Assembly (NCBI GenBank): GCA_020796225.1
Contig: CM036753.1
Location: 67,984,365 to 68,048,364, forward strand
DNA from: Arion vulgaris
Lineage: Eukaryota; Mollusca; Gastropoda; Stylommatophora; Arionidae
Reading direction: 5' to 3'
Length of the DNA: 64,000 nucleotides
Below, piece after piece: positions 1 through 13,200 of the stretch. The translations under genes and the position numbers were made by a program. The first letter of the stretch is position 1; every line of letters begins with the position of its first letter. The notes below the pieces were generated by a model that had not been told where the DNA came from, made no database searches, and saw nothing but the letters and a program-made list of their open reading frames with translations.

Positions 1-160
1 TCGATAAAATATTCTCATTTTTTTGTTGCAATTTTCTCTTGTCTTTTGCTGTCATTATCCACTTCTGGCAATGGCAGCACAGGGTTGTGAGAACTATTGT
101 GTTATGTAGTGCTCTTTTTATGCCTAATGACACTCAATGTTTATATATATTCTCTTAGAA

Positions 161-1182
161 ATGGCAGCAAGAAAGAGAATTCCACATAAACCAAAGTTAG
201 TGTCTACTGAAAAGGAGTCCTCACTCAGACAAAGCAGTTCTCAAAACAAGACCAAAGGGGACATCAGTAGCAGTGACTTAAGTTTCTACCTGAGGTTGTC
301 CGTCTTGGTACTTTTGGTTCTTGCAGTTGGTGGATTTTTGCTGTACCCAGATATTGTAAACATTGTGAAAGTCGTCCATCAAAAGAGCGTAAATAATGTG
401 TTTGTTTCTGAATCTGAGCAGACGCAAGAATCGCAGGTAGATGAACTGCTTAGCAATGTACAACATAGTTCTGAAGAAGATACAAACAGTTATGTAAAGG
501 ATCAAGATGAAGATCTTGTATCACTGCTTGACGACACAGACGAAGGAGATCTGATGGAAGGCGAGGAAGAAGATATTGCGTTAGAGAAAGAACAATCTTT
601 ACTTACGCAAAAGCTTAAAGCGGAAGAAGCCAAAAAAGCGGAAGAAGCCAAAAAAGCTGAAACAAAACACAAAAAAGAAAATCAAATAAACAAAAAAGAG
701 CAAAATAACGAGAAAACGGAATCAGATAAAGATACGTCGTCAAATGCTGCTGCAAAAAACAAAAATGATCAAACAAACAAATCACAGAAAGACAAGGTTG
801 ATCGTAAGACGGGTCCCATCATACTTAATGGAAACACCAACAAGGTTGTTCTAGATGCATCACAAATTAAATTTGTTGATTCTGCATCTGATGAGAGCGG
901 AAATTCCAAACAAAACCAAAACAAAAAGAACAAAGACTCTTCTCAAGCAGATAATAGTAAAAAGAGCAAAACAGCATCAAATAAAGAAGTAAAATTCAAG
1001 AAACAAAACATTAACGAAAACACTGATAGTAAAACTGAAAATACAGACCCTATAGTTGAAGAAGCCAAGAATTTTAATTCTACATTTCAAAAGACATTTA
1101 CGCCAAAAAAGATATTCGCAGACGGCCGAAGGATACCTCCAGTTGAACTCTTGCATCAGAAACCAAGCAACAGCAGTGTCAA
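161..1182 (+). CDS. P4H-like exon 1: N-tail, membrane segment, charged stalk
   Basis: The exon encodes residues 1-340 plus two bases of a Lys codon. The hydrophobic run LSVLVLLVLAVGGFLL is the membrane anchor. The rest is Asp/Glu-rich and then Lys/Asn/Gln-rich, with a repeated EEAKKA unit and no Cys. It looks like an extended or coiled stalk. The donor is CAA|GTAAGT at 1182/1183. The open frame runs three bases further to a TAA that is part of the donor site. Confidence 0.88.
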
Positions 1183-1260
1183 GTAAGTAAATTTGCATGA
1201 TACATTTCATTAAAACAGCTTGTCCTGGACAGAACTTTGCCACATTAACAGTCCTTTCGA

Positions 1261-1298
<38 letters not shown>

Positions 1299-4200
1299 GG
1301 ACAGATGCCCCACCTCTGCATCCGTCATACTCAAACCACCAGTTACATCCTGAATCCATCGTCTCCGTGGTCTTCCTCTTCTCTTCTTTGCCGGGATACC
1401 TCTTTCCATGATGGTCTTCTTCAGCCCTTCGTGTCTCTTTATATGTCCAAAATACTGTAATTTTCTCATTCTTATTTGTAACATCAGCCAGTTTTCTTTG
1501 ATTTTGAGATCTTTCTTACATTGCATCATACATACGAAACAAATTACATATAAGTTCCGGTATAATATTGTTCACTTAACGCTATTTGGGTCAAACGATC
1601 CATTACCAGGAGGACGGACGACCAAATGGTCTGTTGGAGATATCATAAAACATTACCAGGAGGACGGACGACCAAATAGTCTGTTGGAGATATCATAAAA
1701 CATTACCAGGAGGACGGACGACCAAATAGTCTGTTGGAGATATCATAAAACATTACCAGGAGGACGGACGACCAAATGGTCTGTTGGAGATATCATAAAA
1801 CCTATGACCTGCATATTTGCCATGTGTTTTGAAGGTCCTGGGTTCGGACCGTGCCGTTCTGTTCCCAAGTGCATTTTTTTCCAGACACCTTAGGATTGTT
1901 GCCGGAGCTACGGTGTTCGTGCTTTGTGCAATACTCTCGGCAGGTGGAGTACTACTTCTGCGGAGAGGGACCGAGTTATAATGGGTAAAAACCAGGTGCA
2001 ATGAAGTGAATCCTTCGGCTACAGCCCGTTAGATTGTGTGGTCTACTAAGATTGCAAGCGGCATACACAACCACTAAAGGCATTAGTTGTATTTTAGGAC
2101 ACCTACGTAGCGATCATTTTCCTTATTTTGTTAAAGTATAGAAAATAAGTGGTTGTGACCCCTTAATAAGAATACAAGCAAACTCCACTGTATACAGTTT
2201 TCTACAACAGAACATCAGGAAAAAAGTGAGACCACGAAAAAGATGATCGATGACATTGCAGAATCCTGTCATAAAGTAAAAATAACTATCACACAGGCCT
2301 AAGGAGCACAAGAGGGGGAAAAACGGCACTGGGCAGCAGCCAAGAAATAGTGTGCCGACAAAAGAAGTAAAAGAAAGCAATCCGTATTCATACCATAAGT
2401 CATAATGTATTATAGTGAATACGATTTTATAATTTTTTTTACCAATAGCACACGATGGTTGATGCCACTTCAGTATCACGACTGCTGCCTATACTTCCCA
2501 GGGCTCTTCTCGTACCCAATCGAAGCTTGGTCGATGAGAGTGGGGGTTGGGGTCGGAAATATCTCACTCTAACTGGGAATCGAATGGAGACAGTTGACAT
2601 AGAAAGTCATTGCCCTAGTCACTCCGTTTTTATAATTAGCAAATAATGTGTTTACTGTTTGTGTCTTCGTTGTCTCTAGATTTCTCATCAACAACACAAT
2701 TCCAAATTGCATTTTAAGATTATATTTCACACCTTATATTCTTCTTCTCTTCTTATTTATTCTCTATAGTACAACGACTTATAAGATTCTCCGTTTTATT
2801 ATTCTTGTATGCTTAATTTGAGTTCTGTAAAAGTTAAATATTTTGTGACTGCATCAATCATCAGTTTTATGTGATATGTTTACAGTAACGGTTCCGAGAC
2901 CCAGATGCAATAAAACAAAGTGACAGCGATGCACTAGGGTTAGTGAGCTGACACTGATCAAGAACCTACCCCACCTCCAAGTTGTGGCCCTGGAAACAGA
3001 CTAAGACTGAGTAGTCTGACAAAATGAGTGGGGATCGAGGGAAGGCTACCATGCGGTAAGGTAGTAGCGCTGGTGCAATCACGAATGCTATGTGGTCTTC
3101 TTGCAATATAGAGGGGCAGAATCCCTGATTTCATACGCCTCTCCTGGCCGACGTCCAAAGACACATGACAGTTACACATGCAGTACAAATTATCGTTAAA
3201 AGGAGCAAAGATATAGCACAACGAGTTGTCGTAAACATAAACTTACCTCACTCAAAGTCATATTCAGACGTTGTGTTAGTGTCTACTATAGCACTCCCAA
3301 CTGATTTTTGCCGGAAGGCTTGCTTTCCTTATTATCGCTAGTGTTTCTCGCTATTCAGACGAGCCTTACTCTGACTTCAAAGTATATTATAGATAAGCAT
3401 CTAAAAAGTTGTTTGTTTTTTTGTCTTGTTATCTGGTGTCAATAAAATCACTTTATCTGACAGGATCTTCTTATTCGACGACTTCCTGTCCCAACAAGAG
3501 TGTGACGGGCTAATCAAAGCACACGACAGCCATGTCAAGGCGTTAGACAAACCTCCCATCCTGTGTTTTGATAGCATAGCTACCCTGAGAACCCACCTCA
3601 AAGACTTCAAGAAGAAGATTCATGTGACACCAAATGATTTCACTAAAGGTTGGATATTATTTCTTAACGTTAAAACACTCTTTCTTATTCATTTCCCAAT
3701 TGGAACATATGGCTACAACTTATCATTAATAATTTTAGTCGCTCGCTACGACTTCAAGTACTGCAGACTCAACAAACACTAATATCGACTAGAAACAAGT
3801 CAACCAGCTCTCTGCCAGTGTCAGCAGGCGGGATAGATACCGGAGCATGTTCTGCAAGACTGTCCTCTCCTGTGTGAGCTGAGAAGCAACATCTGGCCAC
3901 ACTCAGTTGACCTAAAAACTAAGCTTACAGACCTGAAACTGGCTGCCCAGTTTGTGGTCCATGGTAAATTAAGCGCATGATCAGAGATTGCCGAAGAAGA
4001 GAAGAAGCAGAATTCAGGCATTGTCATGGCGCCTAATATAACACATCAGACTGATTTATACGTGAAGTCTTGCTTTCCTTATCACCAGTATCCATCGCAT
4101 CATTAACAATTATATTAGATTTTAACACAGCGTTGACAGTATAACAGAAAATAATTTTTTTTAAATATATCCGTTTTTCATCACAGTTTCTGTAACAAAG

Positions 4201-7200
4201 CCATTAAACAATATATCCGTTTTTCATTGCAGTTTCTGTAACAAAGCCATTAAAAAATATATCCGTTTTTCATTACAGTTTCTGTAACAAAGCCATTAAA
4301 CAATATATCCGTTTTTCATTACAGTTTCTGTAACAAAGTCATTAAACAATATATCCGTTTTTCATTGCAGTTTTTGTAACAAAGTCATTAAACAATATAT
4401 CAGTTTTTCATTGCAGTTTTTGTAACAAAGTCATTAAACAATATATCCGTTTTTCATTGCAGTTTCTGTAACAAAGTCATTAAACAATATATCCGTTTTT
4501 CATTGCAGTTTCTGTAACAAAGCCATTAAAAAATATATCCGTTTTTCATTACAGTTTCTGTAACAAAGCCATTAAACAATATATCCGTTTTTCATTGCAG
4601 TTTCTGTAACAAAGTCATTAAACAATATATCCGTTTTTCATTGCAGTTTTTGTAACAAAGTCATTAAACAATATATCCGTTTTTCATTGCAGTTTCTGTA
4701 ACAAAGTCATTAAACAATATATCCGTTTTTCATTGCAGTTTTTGTAACAAAGCCATTAAACAATATATCCGTTTTTCATTGCAGTTTCTGTAACAAAGTC
4801 ATTAAACAATATATCCGTTTTTCATTGCAGTTTCTGTAAGAAAGCCATTAAACAAAATAGTTTTGGGTTGTTAGTTCTGTTCTCTTATAACTGTAGGGAA
4901 AAAATCTCGTATATGATACATATCTGTACAATAAGTTAACTCAATGTTAACACTTGAATGCGGTTTTATACATGCTTTCGATATCAGCCCGCTGTGGCGT
5001 ACCAGGAAATGAGAAAGCAGACATGATGGCTAAGGAGGGAACAAAACTTATACAACACAAACACTCAGTATCATTACCAGAAATCGAGAAACATATCAAG
5101 TGAAAGCATAAAGAGTTTTGGAGGCAACAAACTCACAGCAAATACCAACAAGATCCCATCAGCAGACTAAACAGAAAACATCACACACAAATCTTTCACC
5201 TAAGAACAGGTCACTGCAGGTTCAACCATCACATGCACAGAATAAAGCTACCACATGCACAGAATAAAGCCTGCACAGACTGCACAGTGTGCATGCCAGA
5301 CAGAAACACAGACTCCAGAGCACATCCTGCAGTCATGTCCATCATACATACATCAACGAAACGAAACATGGTCTCATGAACGAAGCTTACAGAGCAAGCT
5401 ATGGGAACTCTCGAAGAACTCCAACTGACATGCAGCTTCATAGAGGCAACCCATTTCATGGTTTAGACGAGCATACGAAATCGAACGCAAAGAAGAAGAA
5501 GATACATGTTTTCATAACGCAAGCTGAAACACAAAACTGAGATATGAAAAATTAATTAGCAACAAAGAAAAAAGAAGCGGGAGATACGCCGTTTCCATGC
5601 ATATCTCCAGAAAAGTACCATATTTTAATGAAATGTCAGTTCTCCATAAGTAAGACAGTCTTCTATATTCTACAGGCACTAAATGCGTTAACGCTAGCTT
5701 TTCATTGCAACTTCAGACCTGGATGAAAAGTAACTGGAGTTTAAGTACTGCCTTTTATCCAGGAGAGAGTACCTTTTCAACGGTAATTATCCAAAACTTA
5801 AAGAATAGAGAGCAAACACTTTCAAATTCTTCTAGATACTCCTAGCAAAGATTAAGAGTTAGGAATCAATACAAAATATTCACCTATTTCAAAGCGTAAC
5901 CTGGTAGTCTCTGTGAGAATGTGTTCAGGTCGTTTGCTTTGAGTTTAGAATATCGTGGGTTAAAATTAGGAACATGTGGTTCACGAGTCCCCCGTGTGTT
6001 GCTGGGGCTCGCAAGGGGAGCAAAGAATAGTAACACTGCTACCTACGAGGCATGTTGTATGAGGCGACTGAGGTAGGGGCCTAGGGAAGTTACCCTAGTA
6101 AATAAACATTGTCGCAGAAATCAGATGTGCTAGCCTACTTGTAGGCGCATAAATCGCACAACGTACAATCGCTCTTAGGCTCAGATCACATACAAATCAC
6201 AAAGAGTGGGTTAACAATTGGTCGATATGGAACGTTCGATGAAGAAGATCAACAAATATCCTAGTCGGATTCTCAGGCTGAGATGATATGACAGAGTGGC
6301 AAACACAAACGTGCGGTGCGGATAAGGACAGAGCAGGAATCCATTATGACCCATGTCATGAGAAAATGGCGGTAGCCCAGACATACCCTACAGAAGACAC
6401 AGTTAGTAAACAGGCACTAGAGTGAAACCTGCAATGAAAACGGAAAAACGGACGCTCTAAACAAATCTGAAGACGGAGAAACTGAAGGATGACAGATCAT
6501 CTTGGGAAGTAATATAAAAGTATCAGAGACTATGAAAAGTAGAGAACAACTGTTGAGGCCTTATATTCTACAAGAAACAACAATGAATAAGAAGAGAAGA
6601 ATATATATATATAAAACGTATGTATTGTGATGCTAATTCTTACAACAGTTTTCTTCCTTGTACACAGACATACTAACACTTCTTTGTTCAATATGTTGGT
6701 ACATTATATTCTACGTTAGGACTTTATGAAAGAGAAGATTGACCTGTCAGTCACTTATGATTTATTGTGACTTTCATCAGGTTATTTCTTACCGTATTAA
6801 AGAAGCAATGGGACTTGATCCTGCCAGTGGAGGAAAGTTTCAGATAACATCATATCCTGAAGGAAAAGGTAAAATCTGTAGTTATACTGTATTTTTCAAA
6901 TGAATAAAATGAAAATAGTGGCATATCCTGTACATGACATAGCCAGCCATCAACCAAGGTAAACGAGTTGTGATTTTCTATGCCCAACTTATACGTTAAG
7001 AAGTTTGTAATTGCTTTCTGAACGGTGAGGTATATTTAATCAGTTCGTAAAAATCCATGGGTGCAAATCTGTTTCCAAACCGCCCGCCGCGGTATTTGAA
7101 TTAGGCACTCTTGGGTTGGGATCAAGCTCACTACTGCTAAGCCACAGACGCCCACAAAGCTGTGGCATTTAAATGAACTTAGACCTGTTTAACTTTCCCG

Positions 7201-10200
7201 TCGGTCTCTGACAACAGGCTAACAAAGTAGGTATCGACATCATAGTTAGATTTTGAGATGTCTTGACAAGTATTAGTACACACATACAAGTAAACTGAGT
7301 GACTCAATCAACATGTTCAAGAACATACAGTCCGGCCTACATACAGTAGACTCTATTTATTGATCATATTCATTGGCTCAGATGCTTCCCCTGGGGTTCG
7401 TAAAACTCCTTATCTTTTTTCTTCTCTAGCTACATAAGACAGAAATAGTTGGATACACTAAACACATTACAAAAAATCCATATAAACTTTATTTTGGTAC
7501 CAGGTCATGCGGGCGTAAAAGGCAACGAACGAACAAATCATAAAGCTGATACATTAGTGATTGAAGAATGACGGGCAATAGAAAGAGCATCTAGCATCAA
7601 CAACTATAGGAGAGGCAGTTCGAAAAATTGTTTTGTTTACAGATTCATAACTATCTAAAGTTAAGGAGATGAGAGTGAAACCAGGAGTCATGGCGGCTGC
7701 TAATATCGAGCAACGCTGCTCGTTATCCTGTATCAGGTGCTGGCTCTTTCAAACATCGAATATGCAATGGCCATCCTCACTGTTGTTAAGAATTAAATTG
7801 AACGACTGGAGAGAATACAGAATGATGCTATAGAGTATCATCCTGTGTTGCACCAGGGATACACCCTGCGTGACGGTGAGGTTTTTCCTTGATTTCTTGA
7901 CCATGGAGTATAGACTCAAGATAGCTAGAGCACGCGCATATCTAAAAATAAGTGCAAAATAAGGATCACTCATTGCAAGAGCTGATCAGCATCGTTAGTG
8001 GAAATCGGTTAAAGCGGCACAAGTCGTGGGTTGATCTTGCTGCAGACACTGTTCAGCTGGTATGAGGTCTCACAAATATCGACCACGGGGAAGAATGGAT
8101 CCGTGCCTTCAATATACGAAAACACCTTTTCGATCATCATTAAATTCGTCAAAGGTTGCAGAGAGAGAGAGAGAGAGAGAGAGAATGAGAGATAGAAATC
8201 CTGTGGCGTTGGATGCAGATGTCAAGGCCATCATTAGTGAAAACTGCAAATAAGGTGACGTTTTGATTTATACGGATGTATCGGTAGTTCGCCACGAAAA
8301 ATCCGCTTAGGCCTTCTGTGCAAGCTCATATGGCAGAAAGATCAAGCTAGCCAGTGGTGCATTTAGTATGACAACAAGTAGCATGACAATGGAGGTACTG
8401 GTGGTGACTAATGCACTACATCACAAAACTACACTCATGCGTGCATTCTGAGTTATTAATTATGATCCGAAAGGTAGAATCTGGTTCGGTGTGCAGACAA
8501 TGGACTGAGATAAAGTTGAAACAAGACCCTGCTTGACTTACATTTTAAAAAAACCCAGACAATAAAATGGTTTGACCACATAATAAATTAGCAATAAGAT
8601 CACACTGTCTATAAAGCTTCTAATGGAAAACATCAGGGCGAAAGGAAAACAAAGTAAAAATATGGATTTATGGGTTGCTAGAATAATGTCAAAAGATGCA
8701 GACATCCATCACTCAAGCCATCCAAGAAAGGAAAGACAGATACAGAACGCCACGGCACTGGAAAGCAACCGGATAGCAGTATGACTACAAAGGAACAATA
8801 ATAATTCCCGTCGCTTGCATATCGGTCACATTACCCCAGAATAAAGAAACTGACGTTTTATGATCATGATGTTTATATATAAAGAAACTGTTAACAGTGC
8901 ACCTACTGAAACGCTTGTTACATATTCGTTATCAGTAAGATTATCGCGCTGTATGTTACACAGTATGTTAGAACTGATAGAAAAATAGCACATAAATAGA
9001 AACCATGGCTCCCGGTAACATTAGGCCGACGAGCTCAGGTAAACATTTTCATAGATCAGACTTCAAGTGTCGCATGACCCTCACATTTCAGTGTTGTTAG
9101 ATAGAAAGGAATTCATTTAAAAAAACGGCACAACGTGCAAGAACTCGGTTATATTCTGTCACACATTAAATTTAACACTAAGGGATATCAGTATTATAGT
9201 CTGTCCATTAATTCGTGAGCACGTTTGAAATTGATTTTCTCGAAAACTACCTGTTGGATCTCAGTGATTTTTGCAAGCAGCCTTAGAATATCCATGACGC
9301 TAGAGAAATATTTTTTCCAAGAAAATTTTGATGTAGTTTGAAATATTTCTTCTTCAGGTTATATTAAAATCAACCTCACCGGATTGTACACAATAGTAAC
9401 AGATTTACGGTACACAGACGCGTTGTTCTAAAAATACATTATGGTAACATTGAAATATCGTGAGTTTCACGAATTCCCGTGCACCTAACCCAGTCGACTT
9501 TGAAAGCGGAAAGCATATGACGTTATAATTGGGATACCATTGTATAGTTATAGGCGTATCTCGCTATTTGTATGAAGCTATTGTATCATATTTGTTGGCT
9601 TATCAAAACTGACATTGATATCACATTCATAATGAGTCTGAAGTGCACATTTATAACAAAGCAGAAGGTTACAGTTTTACTATACCAACACTTCCGTAGG
9701 GAATCTAAGAGAGGGCATCTATATTGCGATATTCATAATCCTGAGAAACGAGCGCAACTGGCGCTTGGTCTGAATAGAGAATCCTTTTCCCGATGGATTA
9801 AACAGGACACAAAGTGCACTAATGTCAAGCAAGGAAGGAAAAGAACAATTGACGACTTTGACATATATGTCATAAGACGGAAGCTCTTGAAAATGTTTGC
9901 GACAAATCAACTTGTTACTCTCAGGAAACTGAAATTAAAACTGCAATCAGATTGCAGCATAGACATTTCTAAAAGTACTCTATGGAAAATTGTAAGAGCC
10001 GCCGGCTTCACCTTCAGAAAAACTATAGGCGGCAGGAATATTATTTGTGAAAAGCCACATTTAATTGCTGCCCGAAGTAAGTACCTGAGGCAGATCCGTG
10101 AGCGGCGGAGGCAATGCTATGATATTGTATATTTGGACGAATACTGGGTCAATGCTCACCACACCAATGCTAAAGAATGGCAATCAGTAGACGGTGAACA

Positions 10201-13200
10201 GAAAGAAAAATACCAAGCAGCAAAGGCCAGCGTATTATACTAACACATGCAGGAAGTAGTGAAGAAGGTCTTGTCCATGACGCTGGACTTATTTTCCAAT
10301 CAAAAGTACCGACGGTAGGGACTACCACACAGAAATGAATGGACATATTTTCAGGCACTGGATGGAGAAAGATCTACTTCCAATTCTAAACAGACCATCA
10401 TGCTTGGTAATGGATAATGCATCCTACCACAACGCAGTATCAGCGGAAGACAAAGTACTAACTGCATCAAATACAAAAGATCAAATTAGGACTTAGTTTG
10501 CTAAGGAAAATGTCAGCTTCGATGATACATATTTGAAACCCGAGTTGTTGCACCTGGTGAGGATGACAAATAAGACAAAGGTGTTTCATATTGACAAAAT
10601 CATTGCGGAATACGGCCACACGTCTTTGCGACTACCTCCATATCATGCTCACCTCAATCCGATAGAGCTTGTCTGGGCTAAAGTAAAAGGGCAAGTTGCC
10701 GAACAGAACAGGACGTTTAAAATGTGTGATGTTGAAGTTCTGACACGTGAGTCCTTCTCAATGATAGACATGCAGTTCTGGAAGAAGTGTGTTGAACATG
10801 TGCTCGAGAGGAAGACGAGTACTGGCACCGAGATGGATTACAATTTGTCCAGCCAGTAACAATTATCAACCTCATGGAATCGTCAGATTCGGGATGATAC
10901 AAATCATATTTTGATTACAGACTGAGAAATAGCAACGTATACATTTCCATATCCAAATGCGTCTACCATCATACAATTTGTGGTGAAGTTAAGACACCCT
11001 GGGGTCTAATGGTGACCGAAGGGGAGGACTAACTGTTGCATATTGTATCCAAGTTCACGATTGCACATAAAGGGCAACACACTTAATTACTTGACCTATC
11101 AAGTTAATATGGAGATACACCTATGAATAGAATTGACATGGACAAATTCTAGGGATACTGTAAAATCTAAAATTTGAGCCCCGTATTTGCAATTGTCATA
11201 AAAGATCAAAGGAATTTGCCGATGTGCAAAATCCGTAGCATCTACGGACTACTGGTTAGCTTTATTTTAGCGTCATGGATATTCTAAGGCTGCATGCAAA
11301 ACATCACTGAGATCCAACAGGTAGTTTTCGAGAAAATCAATTTCAAACGTGCTCACGAATTAATGGACAGACTATAGTAACACTTTTCATCAATAAATAA
11401 CCATAGACTCAAGAATTGAGTAAAATTACAATAACTCTTACAGTTGTCATAGTCCCACAGGTGGCAGCGGAGGAATGGACAGCTAGCCAGATAGTTAGTG
11501 TAGTATAATTAGATATTTAATAGTTGAGACTATGCGTTGCACTCTCTAAGCAGAAGTGCAACACATAACTACGAGACATGACGCTCTTGTGTAGTAAAAT
11601 AGTGACGATTTAGTTACGGTAGTTAGTTAGTAAACAGAAGAGAGACGACAGGAAAACCTGACAGACGTGTTTAGTCTGACCATAAGTATCATGAATAAAA
11701 ACTTGTATGAAGTCTACCAACTTGAGTTCGTGCTTTGTAACATCGTTGAACACTATCACTAACATCATTACCAAACCTTCAATAAAGTAGGGTCTGAAAA
11801 GTGGGACCCTACTACACAGTGCTCTATCAAACATATATAAAAGCCAGCCCCAATCAAATTAGAACTTCCGATTTGTCGGCTAAGCTATTTGGCCTTCTGC
11901 AATAGAAACACACGAAAGTGAACAGATCGAAACAAAGTATTGAACTATAGTAATATTAAAAAAAAATATATTTCCGTTACCATGACGACAGGCTTTCACA
12001 GTATATATGAACAGGGCCATGCCATGCTATGATACAGAGAGGTCACTGCATCAGGCGGTACCGTAATGGGGGCGGCATAAGCAGAAAAATCAAAATTACA
12101 ATTGAAGGTTATTTTAAAGAAAAAAGAATTAAGAAGCGGCATTTCGAAGACTTGCATCATAATAAGAAAATATACCTCACGGTGCTGTATATGAATACAG
12201 AAAACATACATTCTACAGTAACAGTAGCATTCTAGTTGGAGTCGTTATCACGTCCTGCTTAATTAAGATGTGACTATAGTTGAACACGGCGTGATGCTGA
12301 CTACATCACCCATCGTGTGCCGACGGTCAATGAAAATACAGGCCTAACACTGTATTGACCTATATACCACGAGGTATGAAAGGGTTCCTTATAGTTGAAC
12401 AGTAAATGTTATCTTTTATGTTGAACAGCTTACAAGGAACATACTGACTGTACTTTGGATGGAGTGGACAAGAGAGACCGTGTGGTCAGTGTTATGATGT
12501 ACTTAAGTGATGTGGCTGAAGGAGGGGAAACAACGTTTCCAGGTAAGACTTCTCTTGCTATTTTTATGTCTTTTTTTCCTCATTTTTCTCCAATTATGTT
12601 TTGTCTCACAGCGTCATAAGAAGAGATTTCTAGAACGGGCTTTTGTGTGTGTTTTGTAGATAGTGTCTTTCTGTTATCTCTGAGGTCCATCTTTTGCTTT
12701 GTATCCATTTTTATGTGTAGAGGAGTAAATATTCTAAATATATGTTTACTTCGGAGCAAATAAATGTGTCATCTAAATTCATTGATTGTTGTGTTTATTT
12801 CAGAACTGGGCATATGGGTGAGACCAAGAAAAGCAAGAGCTCTTGTGTGGAACAACATGAGTCCTGATGGAGTGTGTGAGGAACATTCCAAGCATGTGGC
12901 CTCAGTGGTGAAAAAGGGCGCAAAATACATCTTGATTCGATGGTAAAATTTGTTTTAGCTATTTTTTTAATATCTGCACACCAACCAAATTTCTTTCTTT
13001 ATATGTTTTTTTGTATTGTTGTTATTTTAAGAATACATAGTACGTTCTTTCTTTAAATGTTTGTCATTCTGGTATTATTGTATGAGCTATTTCCAACCAA
13101 GAACTGATTACACAGTATTAGTAGAAGAATATAGATATCATCTTCCAAAAGAAACACTGAGATCGGGCTTGTTTTACGCATGGACTCTGTGTTAACTCTG

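Larger units (their letters stand above)
9195..11376 (+). mobile_element. Tc1/mariner-superfamily DNA transposon with 107-bp TIRs and TA duplication
   Basis: TIRs are 9197-9302 and 11268-11374, both starting TAGTCTGTCCATTAATTCGT when read inward. By eye they differ by one indel and one substitution. TA flanks both ends (9195-9196, 11375-11376). The interior holds a broken DDE-type transposase in the same direction. The element sits in intron 4 of the P4H-like gene, same strand. Confidence 0.92.

Noticed and set aside
137..160. Met at 137 as the start of the dioxygenase
   Set aside because: The intervening bases form a pyrimidine-rich run ending TTAG, a likely splice acceptor, and the Met at 161 has a better start context.
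3739..3781. Alternative exon 3 of the dioxygenase gene after TTTTAG
   Set aside because: It stops after 14 codons and lacks the STAFYPGE motif; the exon at 5676-5782 fits phase and family.
4163..4855. CRISPR-like regular repeat array
   Set aside because: Units are back to back with no unique spacers, and the surroundings are animal intron sequence; it is a minisatellite.
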